64,000 bases of DNA from Cycas panzhihuaensis (Eukaryota > Cycadophyta): NCBI GenBank assembly GCA_023213395.1, contig CM041465.1, positions 129,029,741 through 129,093,740 on the forward strand. The letters are read 5' to 3'. This document shows positions 55,421 to 64,000 of this stretch, piece after piece (the first letter of the stretch is position 1; each line of letters opens with the position of its first letter). Position numbers and translations under genes: made by a program. Under the pieces are notes generated by a model. The model did not search any database. It worked only from the letters and a program-made list of their open reading frames with translations, and had not been told where the DNA came from.

Positions 55421-56713
55421 TCAATTGATAGGTTTAGTTTTCCATATCAAATTCCTTTTTTGTGGTTTATCTAGGTTTTGAGGACTTTGACCTGTGATTA
55501 GGAACTCAATGATGTGTTGATACCATTCAATAAGGGCAACTTCAATTCTAAAAAGTGTTGTGTCAGGAAAATCATCATGCACCCCTACAACCTTTTCTCC
55601 ACTGTGAATTCTAGATAGTTGGTCTAGAACTATGTGGGCTTTCTTGGGTTTTACCACAATCCAAAAAGTAAATTCTTGGAATAACATTAACCATCGGCTA
55701 ATTCGTCCCTTCAATAGTGGTTTATTTACCAAATACATCAACGCTTAATAATTCACATAAAATATGAAAGGGTTGGAGAGAAGATAATGGCAAAACCTCT
55801 GTAGGGCATAAACCATTACTAATCCTTCTCTCTCTGTAGTGGTATAATTTTGCTCAACTCGGGTTAGTTTTCAACTTGTGAAGTAAATAGGTTGATCTAC
55901 ATTATTTTCACCTGGTTGTGCCAAAACACATCCAATGGCAAACTGAGAAGCATCAACATGTACGTGGAACATCTTGCTCCAATCTAGAAATCGCAGCACA
56001 GGTGTTGAAGCTATTGCTCATTTTAGGGTTTCAAATGATTTTTGCTGCTCTGGCCTCCATTCCTAGTCTGCTTCCTTTTTAATAGATACTTTATGGGTCC
56101 AGATATCTGTGTGTGTCCTTTTACAAACTTGCGATAGTAGCCTGTTAAAATGGTGGCTACCTTTGTTGGGTCTTTTAGTAATCCTTCCTTGTTAATAACA
56201 TGTTCTTGGAGGTTTCCAAAGAGCACTAAGAAGGTGCTTTTTTTTGGATTCAAACACAACTTATTCTCCCGACATGTTTGTAACATTGTTTTGAGGTTTT
56301 CTATATGTTTTTCTTTTTATTCCATATAGTGTCCAATCATCAAGGAATACTGCCACTATTTCCCTATTAATTTCTTGAAAATATGGAGCACTATTCTCTG
56401 AAATGTTGCCGACGCATTTGTCAATCCAAAAGGCATCTCGATAAGCATAGGTTCCCTACTCTGTTACACAGGTCATTTTGGATTGATCTTCCGATGCAAT
56501 GCTTATTTGATTATATCCATGAACTTGTATGTGAATGAGTATACTTCTTTTCTACCCACTATTTCTAACACATCTTCTGTAAAAGGAATAGGAAATGGAT
56601 CTTTCTTGGTGACTTTATTTAATTTCCGATAGTCTACACATACATAGATGTTTTCATTTTTCTTTAGAACCACTTCTATCAGTCTCACCCAGTCATTGTA
56701 CTCTATTTCTTAG
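55421..56713 (-). pseudogene. Element E RNase H and RT (C-terminal part)
   Basis: RT: VDYRKLNKVTKKDPFPIPF (56688-56503), catalytic FLDD near 56340 and NKLCLNPKKSTFL. A small in-frame deletion removes about 18 residues before GYYRKFVKG, compared with A. RNase H: LTRVEQNYTTTERE, then MYLVNKPLLKGRISRW to 55421. The Gln in VEQNYTTT is the residue replaced by TAG in A. Confidence 0.85.
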
Positions 56714-57103
56714 TGTTAAACTTTTACATGGAGAGCATTCAATATCCAAGAATAATAGAACAAATATCAATGAGTATAAAATGATAGCATTAACTCATAA
56801 TGGAAAAGAGTACGTCACAAAGTTTCCACAACGATAATATGACAATGGACTCCATCTTAACTCAACGTGTTTACAACCCTACCTCAACCACTTATTTATA
56901 CATCACAAGTGCGAGAGTAGGATGACATGTGTTACATGTGGGATAAATGACCTCTTACACAACCAACCACATAACACTTATTTATTGACCAATAATCTAA
57001 TGACCACTTACTTGCATGTGTGCATTATTATAATATTGACTCCTAGACACGACACTCGCCTAAATACTTAGGACACTTACATTAAATGTTATCTTCCAAC
57101 ACA
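56714..57103 (-). repeat. Element K 3' LTR (390 bp)
   Basis: Minus strand TGTGTTGGAAG (57103) to AAGTTTAACA (56714). The purine tract AAGGGGA abuts it. Confidence 0.7.
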
Positions 57104-57169
57104 TCCCCTTAAAGTTTAATGTTGAGACCACAAAGCAATTGAATACAAAGGACATCATGACACCTAGTA

Positions 57170-57553
57170 CTAAGGACTGACAACAAAACTGACACAAGAC
57201 AAGACATGAGATTTATTGAATTTGTTGCACCTCAGTCTAAGAATCTTCCTGAAGACGATGTCATGTGCTTGATCTTCGACCGAAATGTAGCAAAGCCTAT
57301 ATGTCATATCTGTTCTATCATCTCTTATTTCTATTATAGTATTTGACTGTACCAACTGTAGGTGTGGTCTCCTTTGATTTTTGTCTCCTAGATTAAATGT
57401 GGTAACATATGATTTCAACTCCATGAAGAGAAGGGATTCCTTCTTGTTTTTCTCCAAGTCTACCAAAACGATCAACTTCTCAAGCCAATGAATACTTTCT
57501 TGAAAGGAAAGGAGTAACAATGATTCCTTTCCTAACTCCACCTGTGTAGGCAC
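57170..57553 (-). pseudogene. Element K possible RNase H end
   Basis: The frame ends DRTDMTYRLCYISVEDQAHD then KILRLRCNKF, loosely matching the copia RNase H tail (RTKHI..., EDQxADI, KxxxxxKF), and it lies just before the purine tract. The upstream part is not recognised. Confidence 0.35.
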
Positions 57554-57975
57554 GTGTCATGAACCAACAAAATACTTTGTTCTTTTTATATCATCCAAGG
57601 AATGCTTTGTGCCAAATATGATGAGAATTTCCATTATGATTACATACACATATTTCCCAATTATGGCTACATAAAGATAGTATATCACTTTAACATGATT
57701 GAATTTCATGGTTAAGTAGCCTACCCAAAATATACAACCACCTTGGTGGACAAGGTTTTGATCAAATGATACTCCAACTATGTTCTTCCTTCTTTTGAAT
57801 GAGTCTTCTAGTACCAATGTAGAATATGTTGACATAACTTGAATTCTTTCAAGGATAAGCACAGGAAAACCTACCATGTTGAATGTGATCATACAAAGTC
57901 TTGTGTACATGCATAAAACTATGTGACTTGACATCATTTGGATTATGGCAACAAATTTATCACCACAAATTAAGG

Positions 57976-58046
57976 TGATATCACTCAAACTTTCCATCAA
58001 GGTAGCTTTAAGGTGATATCACTCAAACTTTCCATCAAGGTAGCTA
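57976..58046. repeat. 36-bp direct duplication in element K
   Basis: AGGTGATATCACTCAAACTT and the following bases to GGTAGCT occur twice in a row with no visible mismatch. Confidence 0.85.
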
Positions 58047-58170
58047 TGTCTCCATGATGTACTACTTATAAGAGATAATGTCTGAAATCACTTTCAGGTT
58101 TTTCATCCTCCATCCTTTCAACAATTTCCAATGCAGTGTTTTCTGTCAACATGTTGAGGCCCAAGGTTTT

Positions 58171-58866
58171 TTATGAGATAACATTCTTCTCAATCTTCAA
58201 ATCTTCATTTTTATTACCTTCCTTAGATTTCAAATAAAGATCATTAGGCCTATTCTCAAAAATAGGTTCATGAAACTCTTCATCCACTTTATGAATGTCA
58301 GATGAGTTTATGTGAGAATTGATCTTACCTGAATCAACCTGATTTTCCCTTTTTGCTTTACTTTTTAGTTTCTTTCTTTGGTTTTTAGTTAGGTTGTTGT
58401 GCAAAGCCTGTCCTCCAAGAATAACCTTCTTGACCTTCTTTCTTGCTTCATCCTTGTTACCTACAACACAAAATTTGTTTGTCCATTCAAGAGCCTCTTG
58501 CACCTCCTGGGGGCTCTTTTCATATGCATCTTTTAGCAAACTCCAGGCCTCTTTAGTAGAATCAGTATACTGAAGTGCATGAAGGAGGAATTGGTAGGAG
58601 GAAGGAAGGTTTTCCTCATCAAAAGTTGCAAGCATCACATCAATGGCTATTATGTTTTTCCTTTTAAAGTTTTTCTCCCCTTCTTCATTAATCAATGTAG
58701 TACCAAGAACAATTTTCCATAATCATTTAGCCATAAATATGCACTCCATTTTAATTTTCCAAATTTGAAAATTAGTTCCATTATATTTAGGCAAGAGTAT
58801 GTTACTATCTATTATCCAAAACTCATTTTTCTCTGATACAAAGGTAATGATATCAGTTAATTCCAT
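58171..58866 (-). pseudogene. Element K copia Gag
   Basis: ATG 58866 (MELTDIITFVSEKNEFW), then LPKYNGTNFQIWKIKMECIF, one TGA, LWKIVLGTTLINEEGEKN, MLATFDEENLPSSYQF and EAWSLLKDAYEKS, in copia Gag order. The C-terminal part is basic (KNQRKKLKSKAKR) and no knuckle is visible. Confidence 0.72.
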
Positions 58867-58870
58867 GATG

Positions 58871-60030
58871 TATAAATGAGCTGATTTGCATACCCACTTT
58901 AATCTGAAATAAATCTCTTAAAATAGTAGGAAAATTTTCCAAATTATATAGCAAAGTATCCTCCTTTGCGATAAGATTCCTACTCCTCTGACTGTTTGGA
59001 AAACGGATGCCTGGATGTGAAGATATAAAGCAAAACGTGCGGATACCCTTTTTATGAAGAGCAACTTGCATTATTAAGAAATTAACTCCTTTGAATATTC
59101 AACACTGGGTAATATTGAAAAGTGCACGTGATCAAGAGAATAACCACTAGGGGGCCAACGGAACTCAAAAAAAATATTTCAATATAATTTATTCCAATTT
59201 TGAATTTAAAATCCTATTTTGAGGTCTGTAGATTTGAACCAAATATTCAATTTAATTTAATTTAATTTGTGACTTCGAAAAAACATCAACCCTAAGTCAA
59301 AACCAAACCTGCAAAATTTTTTTGATGATGAACTATTTGATTGAACCAAAATTCATCTTGGCGCTCGGACGTTTGTTATTTTTCGTAGACTCTTCTCTCC
59401 CTATTCACGCTTTGAGTCGAGGTCTATGTATCACATATCATTATCAACAATTGATCGTTTCACGCCATTATCTCTCTGCGGGGGTCTCCTCCTTTGTAGA
59501 CGACTGCGCAAATCTTTTGTATTATGGCTGGCGTCTTCAACTAGCTTTACCACATATCACACAAATCTTTGTACAGCTGGTGCACTTTAGAACAACTTTC
59601 TCAGATGCCTTTTCTACATAGTCTTCAACGGACGATCTCCACTACGGCTATAGCTCCTATTTCTACAGGACCTCTAGGTGGATACTCTTCACAACATCCA
59701 GAGCCTTGCTGGATTTTAATGGCATGCCCTTATCTCACGACTCAAGTGATATTTTTTCCATCGACGGGTGGTCTGATCTTCACTCCACGCATAGTTGTGC
59801 AGCTTCCCTCCTTCCATGGTTGCACATCATGTAGGCACACTACAAACAGGCGATTCTCCATTGTTACAGACCTTGTCATCCATGACTGCATCCATAACCC
59901 TCCATTGCATGCAATTCGTTCAGTTCTTAGGGTTTTTCTAATGGCAGTCGTTCCTCCCCATGCAGGTGTGCCCTCTCATCTCTGTGACTAAAGATTCTCC
60001 ACATCTTCCTTATTGCATATGGGTGATCTT
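58871..60030. other. Unassigned stretch left of element D
   Basis: Plus frames 59322-59621 and 59569-59991 overlap and show no known domain; their composition is Ser/His/Pro-rich and probably chance. A (TTTAA)n-like run is at 59255-59272. No RNA gene seen. Confidence 0.4.
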
Positions 60031-60885
60031 TGTTGGAGTTAAAATTGACTCAATGGCTGTGTGAGGACCAGAGGTAGGTCAGACAACCCGAGTTGTGCAG
60101 GTATGGACCGTACGGAGGTACGCACGAGGCAAAACAGCAGAAAAACAAGCATTCTGGGTACGTATGACAGGTGCGTGCACTGAACAGTGCACGCATGGCG
60201 AGAACGTACCAGCGGCAGAACGGAACCAAGCGGCGGCGGTACGCATGACTCCAGGAGACCAGTGAAGACCTGGGGAGGTGCCAGACGTACGTACGGACGT
60301 ACGGATCCTAAGGAGTAATTAATTAAGGCCAAACAAAGTGATTAAGTGAAGAGGTACGCATAACTGAAGAGGCGCATGGTGATCGAGTGCAGTTATGACA
60401 GACGGTCATAACCCTTGACCAAAAAAGGTACCAGTAGGAGTACTTAAGGAGGTACGCATGATTCACGGTTAGGGTGAGAGCCGGGATATCACTGCAGTGC
60501 GCAGTGAGACAAGACGCATGACGCCCAATTGGAGCATGAATGTATGATAAGTACCATCCGGTACGCATTTGTAATGTATGATCAGATGTCACTTTGGAAT
60601 GCTCAGGAATGCATTCCAGCCTCTGTGTAAATGAACTGTTGAATTAATAAAAGAAAGAGTTACGTGGAAATTGGTGTATGCTTGATGTTGTGATGATGAT
60701 TTGCTGAAGTATGTATTGATTTACATCTTTTGTGTACCATTCTGTGAATTATATATGGAATGTATGTGGAATGTATGTGAATAACCATGTTGACAGTATC
60801 CTAAAACTAGACTATAGCGCTGTGTAACCTTGACAAGTGAGCAGAGGTGTCTCGTAAGTGTAATAAGACACCTCACAAGTCAACA
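60031..60885 (+). repeat. Element D 5' LTR (855 bp)
   Basis: TGTTGGAGTTAAAAT to CACAAGTCAACA. Rich in GTAC motifs (GGACCGTACGGAGGTACG, GACGTACGTACGGACGTACG at 60286-60305). AATAAA at 60646-60651 is a likely poly(A) signal. Alignable to the LTRs of A and B. Confidence 0.9.
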
Positions 60886-60886
60886 T

Positions 60887-60899
60887 TGGTTCCGTTGCC
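60887..60899 (+). promoter_or_regulatory. Element D primer binding site, tRNA-Glu(UUC)-like
   Basis: TGGTTCCGTTGCC, identical to the site of A. Confidence 0.82.
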
Positions 60900-61026
60900 T
60901 ACGTCCGTTGAGGAGGGACAGGGCCTAGGGGTTTCAAAGAGAAAAAGAATGTATAAAGGGCAGAGGACCCCGGCGCCCGGTGATGGCGGGTCAGAACTAA
61001 GCCACCGGCAGCCAGGGGACCTTCCA

Positions 61027-62765
61027 ATGCCACCTAAGAGGCCTTCAAGGTCAGAGGAGCCCTAGAAGGATACTTCACCCAAGGAAAAGGAAACCAGCAG
61101 ACAAAGGGCACTAAGATGGTCAAAAGAAGCAAAACTCAGAAGGGCGAGGAGATTAAGTTCGCAAAACAACGAGACTAAGGGACAGTCCGTTGAAGGATCT
61201 GAGGCAAGTGGAGCCCAGACACCTCAGGAAGAGGAAACCCATGGCGAACACATGGTACTGACACCAGCCCCTATCAGAGATGATTTGTTTAGCCCGGAGA
61301 TTGAAGGGAAACCTAAAGTGGATGAAAAACATAAAGAGATTCTAACAGAGGGAAGTATACCAGTGGAGGACAGCCCGAAGGACCTAGGTGACAGTGATAA
61401 GAAGGCGGAGGAAGGTCCCTCGGCATATTGGGAAAACAAGCTAACGAGACAGCTTTTTGAAGATTCGACAGAAAGGGGATCGGATCAATCTTACATTACA
61501 GTAACGCCATTGACTATACAAGTTCCAGGTGTAGTGGAACCTATACACATAAAACTCCATTCAAAAATCCGTTGTTTGGAAAAGATAGTGCAGCGGTAGT
61601 TACTCCCAGTGCATCCCCAAAGGATGGAGGAGGGGAAAGATCACCATCAGGTGGGGGACAGTTGCAATCTCCCAAAATGGACGACTATAGAGACTTTGGG
61701 AAACTAATCTTTAATGATACTTCAGACGCAGCAGAGCATGTGTATCTCTTTCAGAACCTCATTGATGTCAAAAAGATTACGGACGAAGATGAAATTAAAG
61801 CACGCTTCACCTGTATATTGAGAGGAGTACCCTTGGCTTGGTATAAGGAAATAAACAAAAATGAGCCATGGGTAAAGATTAAGAAAGCGTTTGAGGAGAG
61901 ATTCCAAAAGTTTCGCAGTAATGAAGCTGTGGAAATCGCGCTGCGAGAAATCAGGCAGAGGCCGGGGGAATCCGTCCTAACTTATATTAGCCGAATGAAG
62001 ATTATTGCAGCAAGCATGATCAATGAAACGATCACGGATCATAATATGAAGAATTACTTCGTAAGAGGGCTGAATGAGAAGTTGCGAGCGCACATATGTG
62101 AGGTTGATACCCATACAACCAAGGATTGTTTCTACAATCCCAGGGGGAAAGCATTCAGAGGTCGAGGTCGGGGAAGAGGCAACCCACCTCGGAATGTGTA
62201 TACAACGAGGCGCACTGTAACCCTCGAGGAAGAAGCCGATGGGGAGATGCCTCATTTGTCTCTGATTCGCAATCGGAACCGAATGCCCAATGAAGCAAGA
62301 ATACGAATGCCGTTCGTCAGAGCAGAATCGTGGCCCAAGCGACCACAAAACGGAGGATTGTAAGGGTAAAGCTAAAGCGACTAACCTAATGACAATCGTG
62401 CTAGAAACTAAGAATGTGAAATTACAGAACAAACAAAAAGAGAAATTGGATGAAGGATATCCAAACCCCCCAACAGAGATGGATCGGTACAAACAAGCGA
62501 AACAAGTGTTAGATGGTTTAGTCCAGGAAGAAAATATACTACCAATGGGTAAACCAGAGACAAAATATGTTTATGTGCGGAAAAATAAACAAAAAGAGCC
62601 AGAAAAACTACCAGAAGAATCTACGGCAAAACCCCAAATGGTGCAAATGGAAGAGTTGTTTAAAGGATTACCAGTAGAAGATATTCCCAGAATGTTGTTA
62701 TTGATGGAAAATCTAGTGAAACAGTTGCAGTTAACTATTCCTCTGTCTCAGGTTATTGATTGGAT
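61027..62765 (+). pseudogene. Element D Gag, with internal deletion
   Basis: ATG 61027 (MPPKRPSRSEEP) is followed at 61063 by TAG where A has a Gln codon. Core: ARFTCILRGVPLAWY, KIKKAFEERFQKF. After NEKLRA the frame jumps to HICEVDTHTTKDC, so about 120 residues including knuckle 1 and the first Cys of knuckle 2 are deleted relative to A. Frameshifts at about 61560 and 62215 scramble knuckles 3 and 4, then the frame recovers (SDHKTEDCKGKAKATNL) and runs on towards protease. Confidence 0.87.
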
Positions 62766-63160
62766 TAAAGGAGGAGTGTTACAGAAGGGAATTACCAAAA
62801 GTTTGAAACAAGTTATACCATCATTCGACATGGATCCAATGGTAACCATGTCCGTATTGGGAGAAACATTCCTTCGAGTAATTGTGGATGGAGGTGCAAG
62901 AAGAATGTGTTACCAGCTGCAACATGGCGTAAATTGGGAAGCCCGAAGTTGGAGGCGGCAACCTATTCGCTGAAGTTGGCCAATGAGCTACTGGTACGAC
63001 CCATAGGCAGATTGGCCAATATCAAAGTAGACGTGGCAGGGATAGTGGTAAGAGTTGACTTCACGATCGTGGAAACGGAGAAAGGAGCCACACCCTACCC
63101 AAAGATTACTAGGAAGGCCATGGTTATACAAAGCGCAATGCCTTGAATTGGGAAAAGGTA
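62766..63160 (+). pseudogene. Element D aspartic protease, frameshifted at the active site
   Basis: IVDGGA is followed at once by a frameshift; the correct frame resumes LPAATWRKLGSPKLEAAT and LANELLVRPIGRLANIKV to ATPYP. The DGGA motif matches A and B. A second shift near 63100 breaks the region equivalent to LLGRPWLY of A. Confidence 0.85.
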
Positions 63161-64000
63161 ACCTTCACTTTATCGGACAACAACAACAAAGTGGTGCTAC
63201 CAATCCGGAAGAAGTTCAATTGAAGTAATTCAGACGAAGGATCCAAAGACAACAAGAATAAGCACAACATTTTCTTCCAATGAGGAAGAACACATCTTTC
63301 ACATGGCGGAAGAGCCCACCACGTCAAAGCATCACCAAAGATGAAGAACCAACGGATCTCGAAGAAATATACAACTCTTCGGATGACGAACACGGTATGA
63401 AGTTCGTGGATTACTGGCTTCAGGATGCATATGAAGTAAACTCTTCTTCTTTCAGATGTAATTTGTTATCTAAATATGTATCTGTAAACATTGATAATAA
63501 TTTAAATTCTTTTGAATATATGCTGACTAATGATCATTTGGAAATTGATAATAACCTAGACCAACCAACCCTTAGCTTATCTAGTAATTTTCGTAGTTTT
63601 TTTCTAGTTAGTAGTAACCTTGACATCCCATCTACTTCAGGTGTGGGTCCTGAGGTAGATTCCTTACCTCCCCCTTTATTACAACTTGGGAAGGAAGTAA
63701 TATCCCTTCCTCTTCTTCCTTAGAGGTACACCTTGACCATAAATCTCTTCCAACCATTGGCGCCAAAAGCGGGAAATGGAAGGAGGATTGCTAGTAAGTA
63801 CTTCTAGCGAGTCTGGTCTAGGAAATAAAATCACTATTAGGAGAAAACAAGCATCAAACCTATATTGGGGATTACGTTAAACCATTCTATGGGGAGCAGT
63901 TATATGGGACTACCCATTTAACACACTGCGTTGAATATTGGATAGCGCAGGGAAATTGGGACAAAACCCAATGGCAGCAGGATTTAATCCTAACCCTACG
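63161..64000 (+). pseudogene. Element D linker and start of Gag-like module 1
   Basis: FVDYWLQDAYEVNSSSF gives the Trp that is a stop in A. The disordered part (STSGVGPEVDSLPPP) follows. After a stop at 63721 the sequence continues in other frames to YGTTHLTHCVEYWIAQG and LILTL at the window end. Confidence 0.75.

Larger units (their letters stand above)
52582..56713 (-). mobile_element. Element E: Ty3/gypsy of the A/C group, 5' part lost
   Basis: The minus strand shows RT, RNase H, integrase and ORF3. RT is cut at 56713 by copia K, in the block just before VDYRKLNK. The gag and protease side is not found to the right of K. Closer to A than C in sequence. Confidence 0.82.
56714..58870 (-). 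mobile_element. Element K: Ty1/copia remnant inserted in element E RT
   Basis: The left end is a TG...CA LTR (56714-57103) preceded on the minus strand by a purine tract (TTTAAGGGGA). The right part encodes copia Gag starting at 58866. Between them protease, integrase and RT are absent, so it is internally deleted. The 5' LTR is not found to the right. Confidence 0.7.
60031..64000 (+). mobile_element. Element D: Ty3/gypsy of the A family, 3' part off the window
   Basis: 5' LTR, primer site, gag, protease and linker are present and collinear with A. The window ends inside Gag-like module 1 (HCVEYWI, GNWDKTQWQQDLILTL). ATCTT (60026-60030) is the left flank of the LTR. Confidence 0.92.

Noticed and set aside
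56709-56713. Target duplication of copia K
   Set aside because: The right end of K is not preserved, so no matching copy could be identified.
59322-59991. Two overlapping plus-strand frames of 99 and 140 codons
   Set aside because: No domain, overlapping in different frames, no conserved partner; treated as chance.
60160-60210. Palindromic GTGCACTGAACAGTGCAC in the D LTR as an operator
   Set aside because: A short inverted repeat within an LTR rich in such motifs; nothing points to a specific binding factor.

Overview
This is nuclear DNA of a plant and almost all of it is nested retrotransposons. The evidence is Ty3/gypsy, Ty1/copia and L1-type LINE coding remains on both strands, plant-type tRNA primer sites (initiator Met and Glu-UUC), a chromodomain integrase, a LINE with a DUF4283-like ORF1 and a C-terminal RNase H, and no intact host gene. 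The density and layering suggest a large genome. A gymnosperm is my guess only. Nearly every reading frame is broken by stops or frameshifts, so most coding entries are given as pseudogenes.

Layout. (1) 1-8648: element A, Ty3/gypsy, minus strand, running off the left edge. It shows gag, protease (PR), two Gag-like linker modules, RT-RNase H, integrase and the start of an extra ORF3. (2) 8649-9987: the 3' end of a plus-strand element F, into which A inserted. (3) 9988-~18780: element C, an old diverged Ty3/gypsy on the minus strand, interrupted by solo LTRs G (12595-13224) and L (13434-13987). (4) 19157-19457: a 29-bp minisatellite. (5) ~19460-33369: an L1-type LINE on the minus strand with a ~16-bp target duplication. 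Element B (24003-31510, a relative of A, exact 5-bp duplication) sits inside its ORF1. (6) 33386-35046: the 5' end of copia element J. (7) 35047-39578: the least repetitive stretch, with one candidate host exon and one LRR-kinase-like fragment. (8) 39579-50405: copia element I on the plus strand, with chromovirus H (40800-46441, exact 5-bp duplication) inside its gag. (9) 50406-52581: mostly unassigned, with one RT relic. (10) 52582-56713: element E, a Ty3/gypsy on the minus strand, cut by copia element K (56714-~58870). (11) 60031-64000: element D, same family as A, plus strand, running off the right edge.

The most interesting content is the A/B/D, C and E Ty3/gypsy group. Between protease and RT, where no Gag domain is expected, A and C both carry a tandem pair of Gag-like modules. 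A, B and E (and probably C) carry a separate ORF3 of about 350 codons after integrase. It has a C-terminal coiled coil and a central region that resembles, by eye, the 'putative plant transposon protein' domain. In A and B a run of GTAC-centred inverted repeats fills the spacer between pol and ORF3. B has lost RT, RNase H and most of integrase but keeps gag, protease and ORF3.

Relative ages can be read from the nesting: C before F before A, LINE before B, copia I before chromovirus H, and E before copia K.
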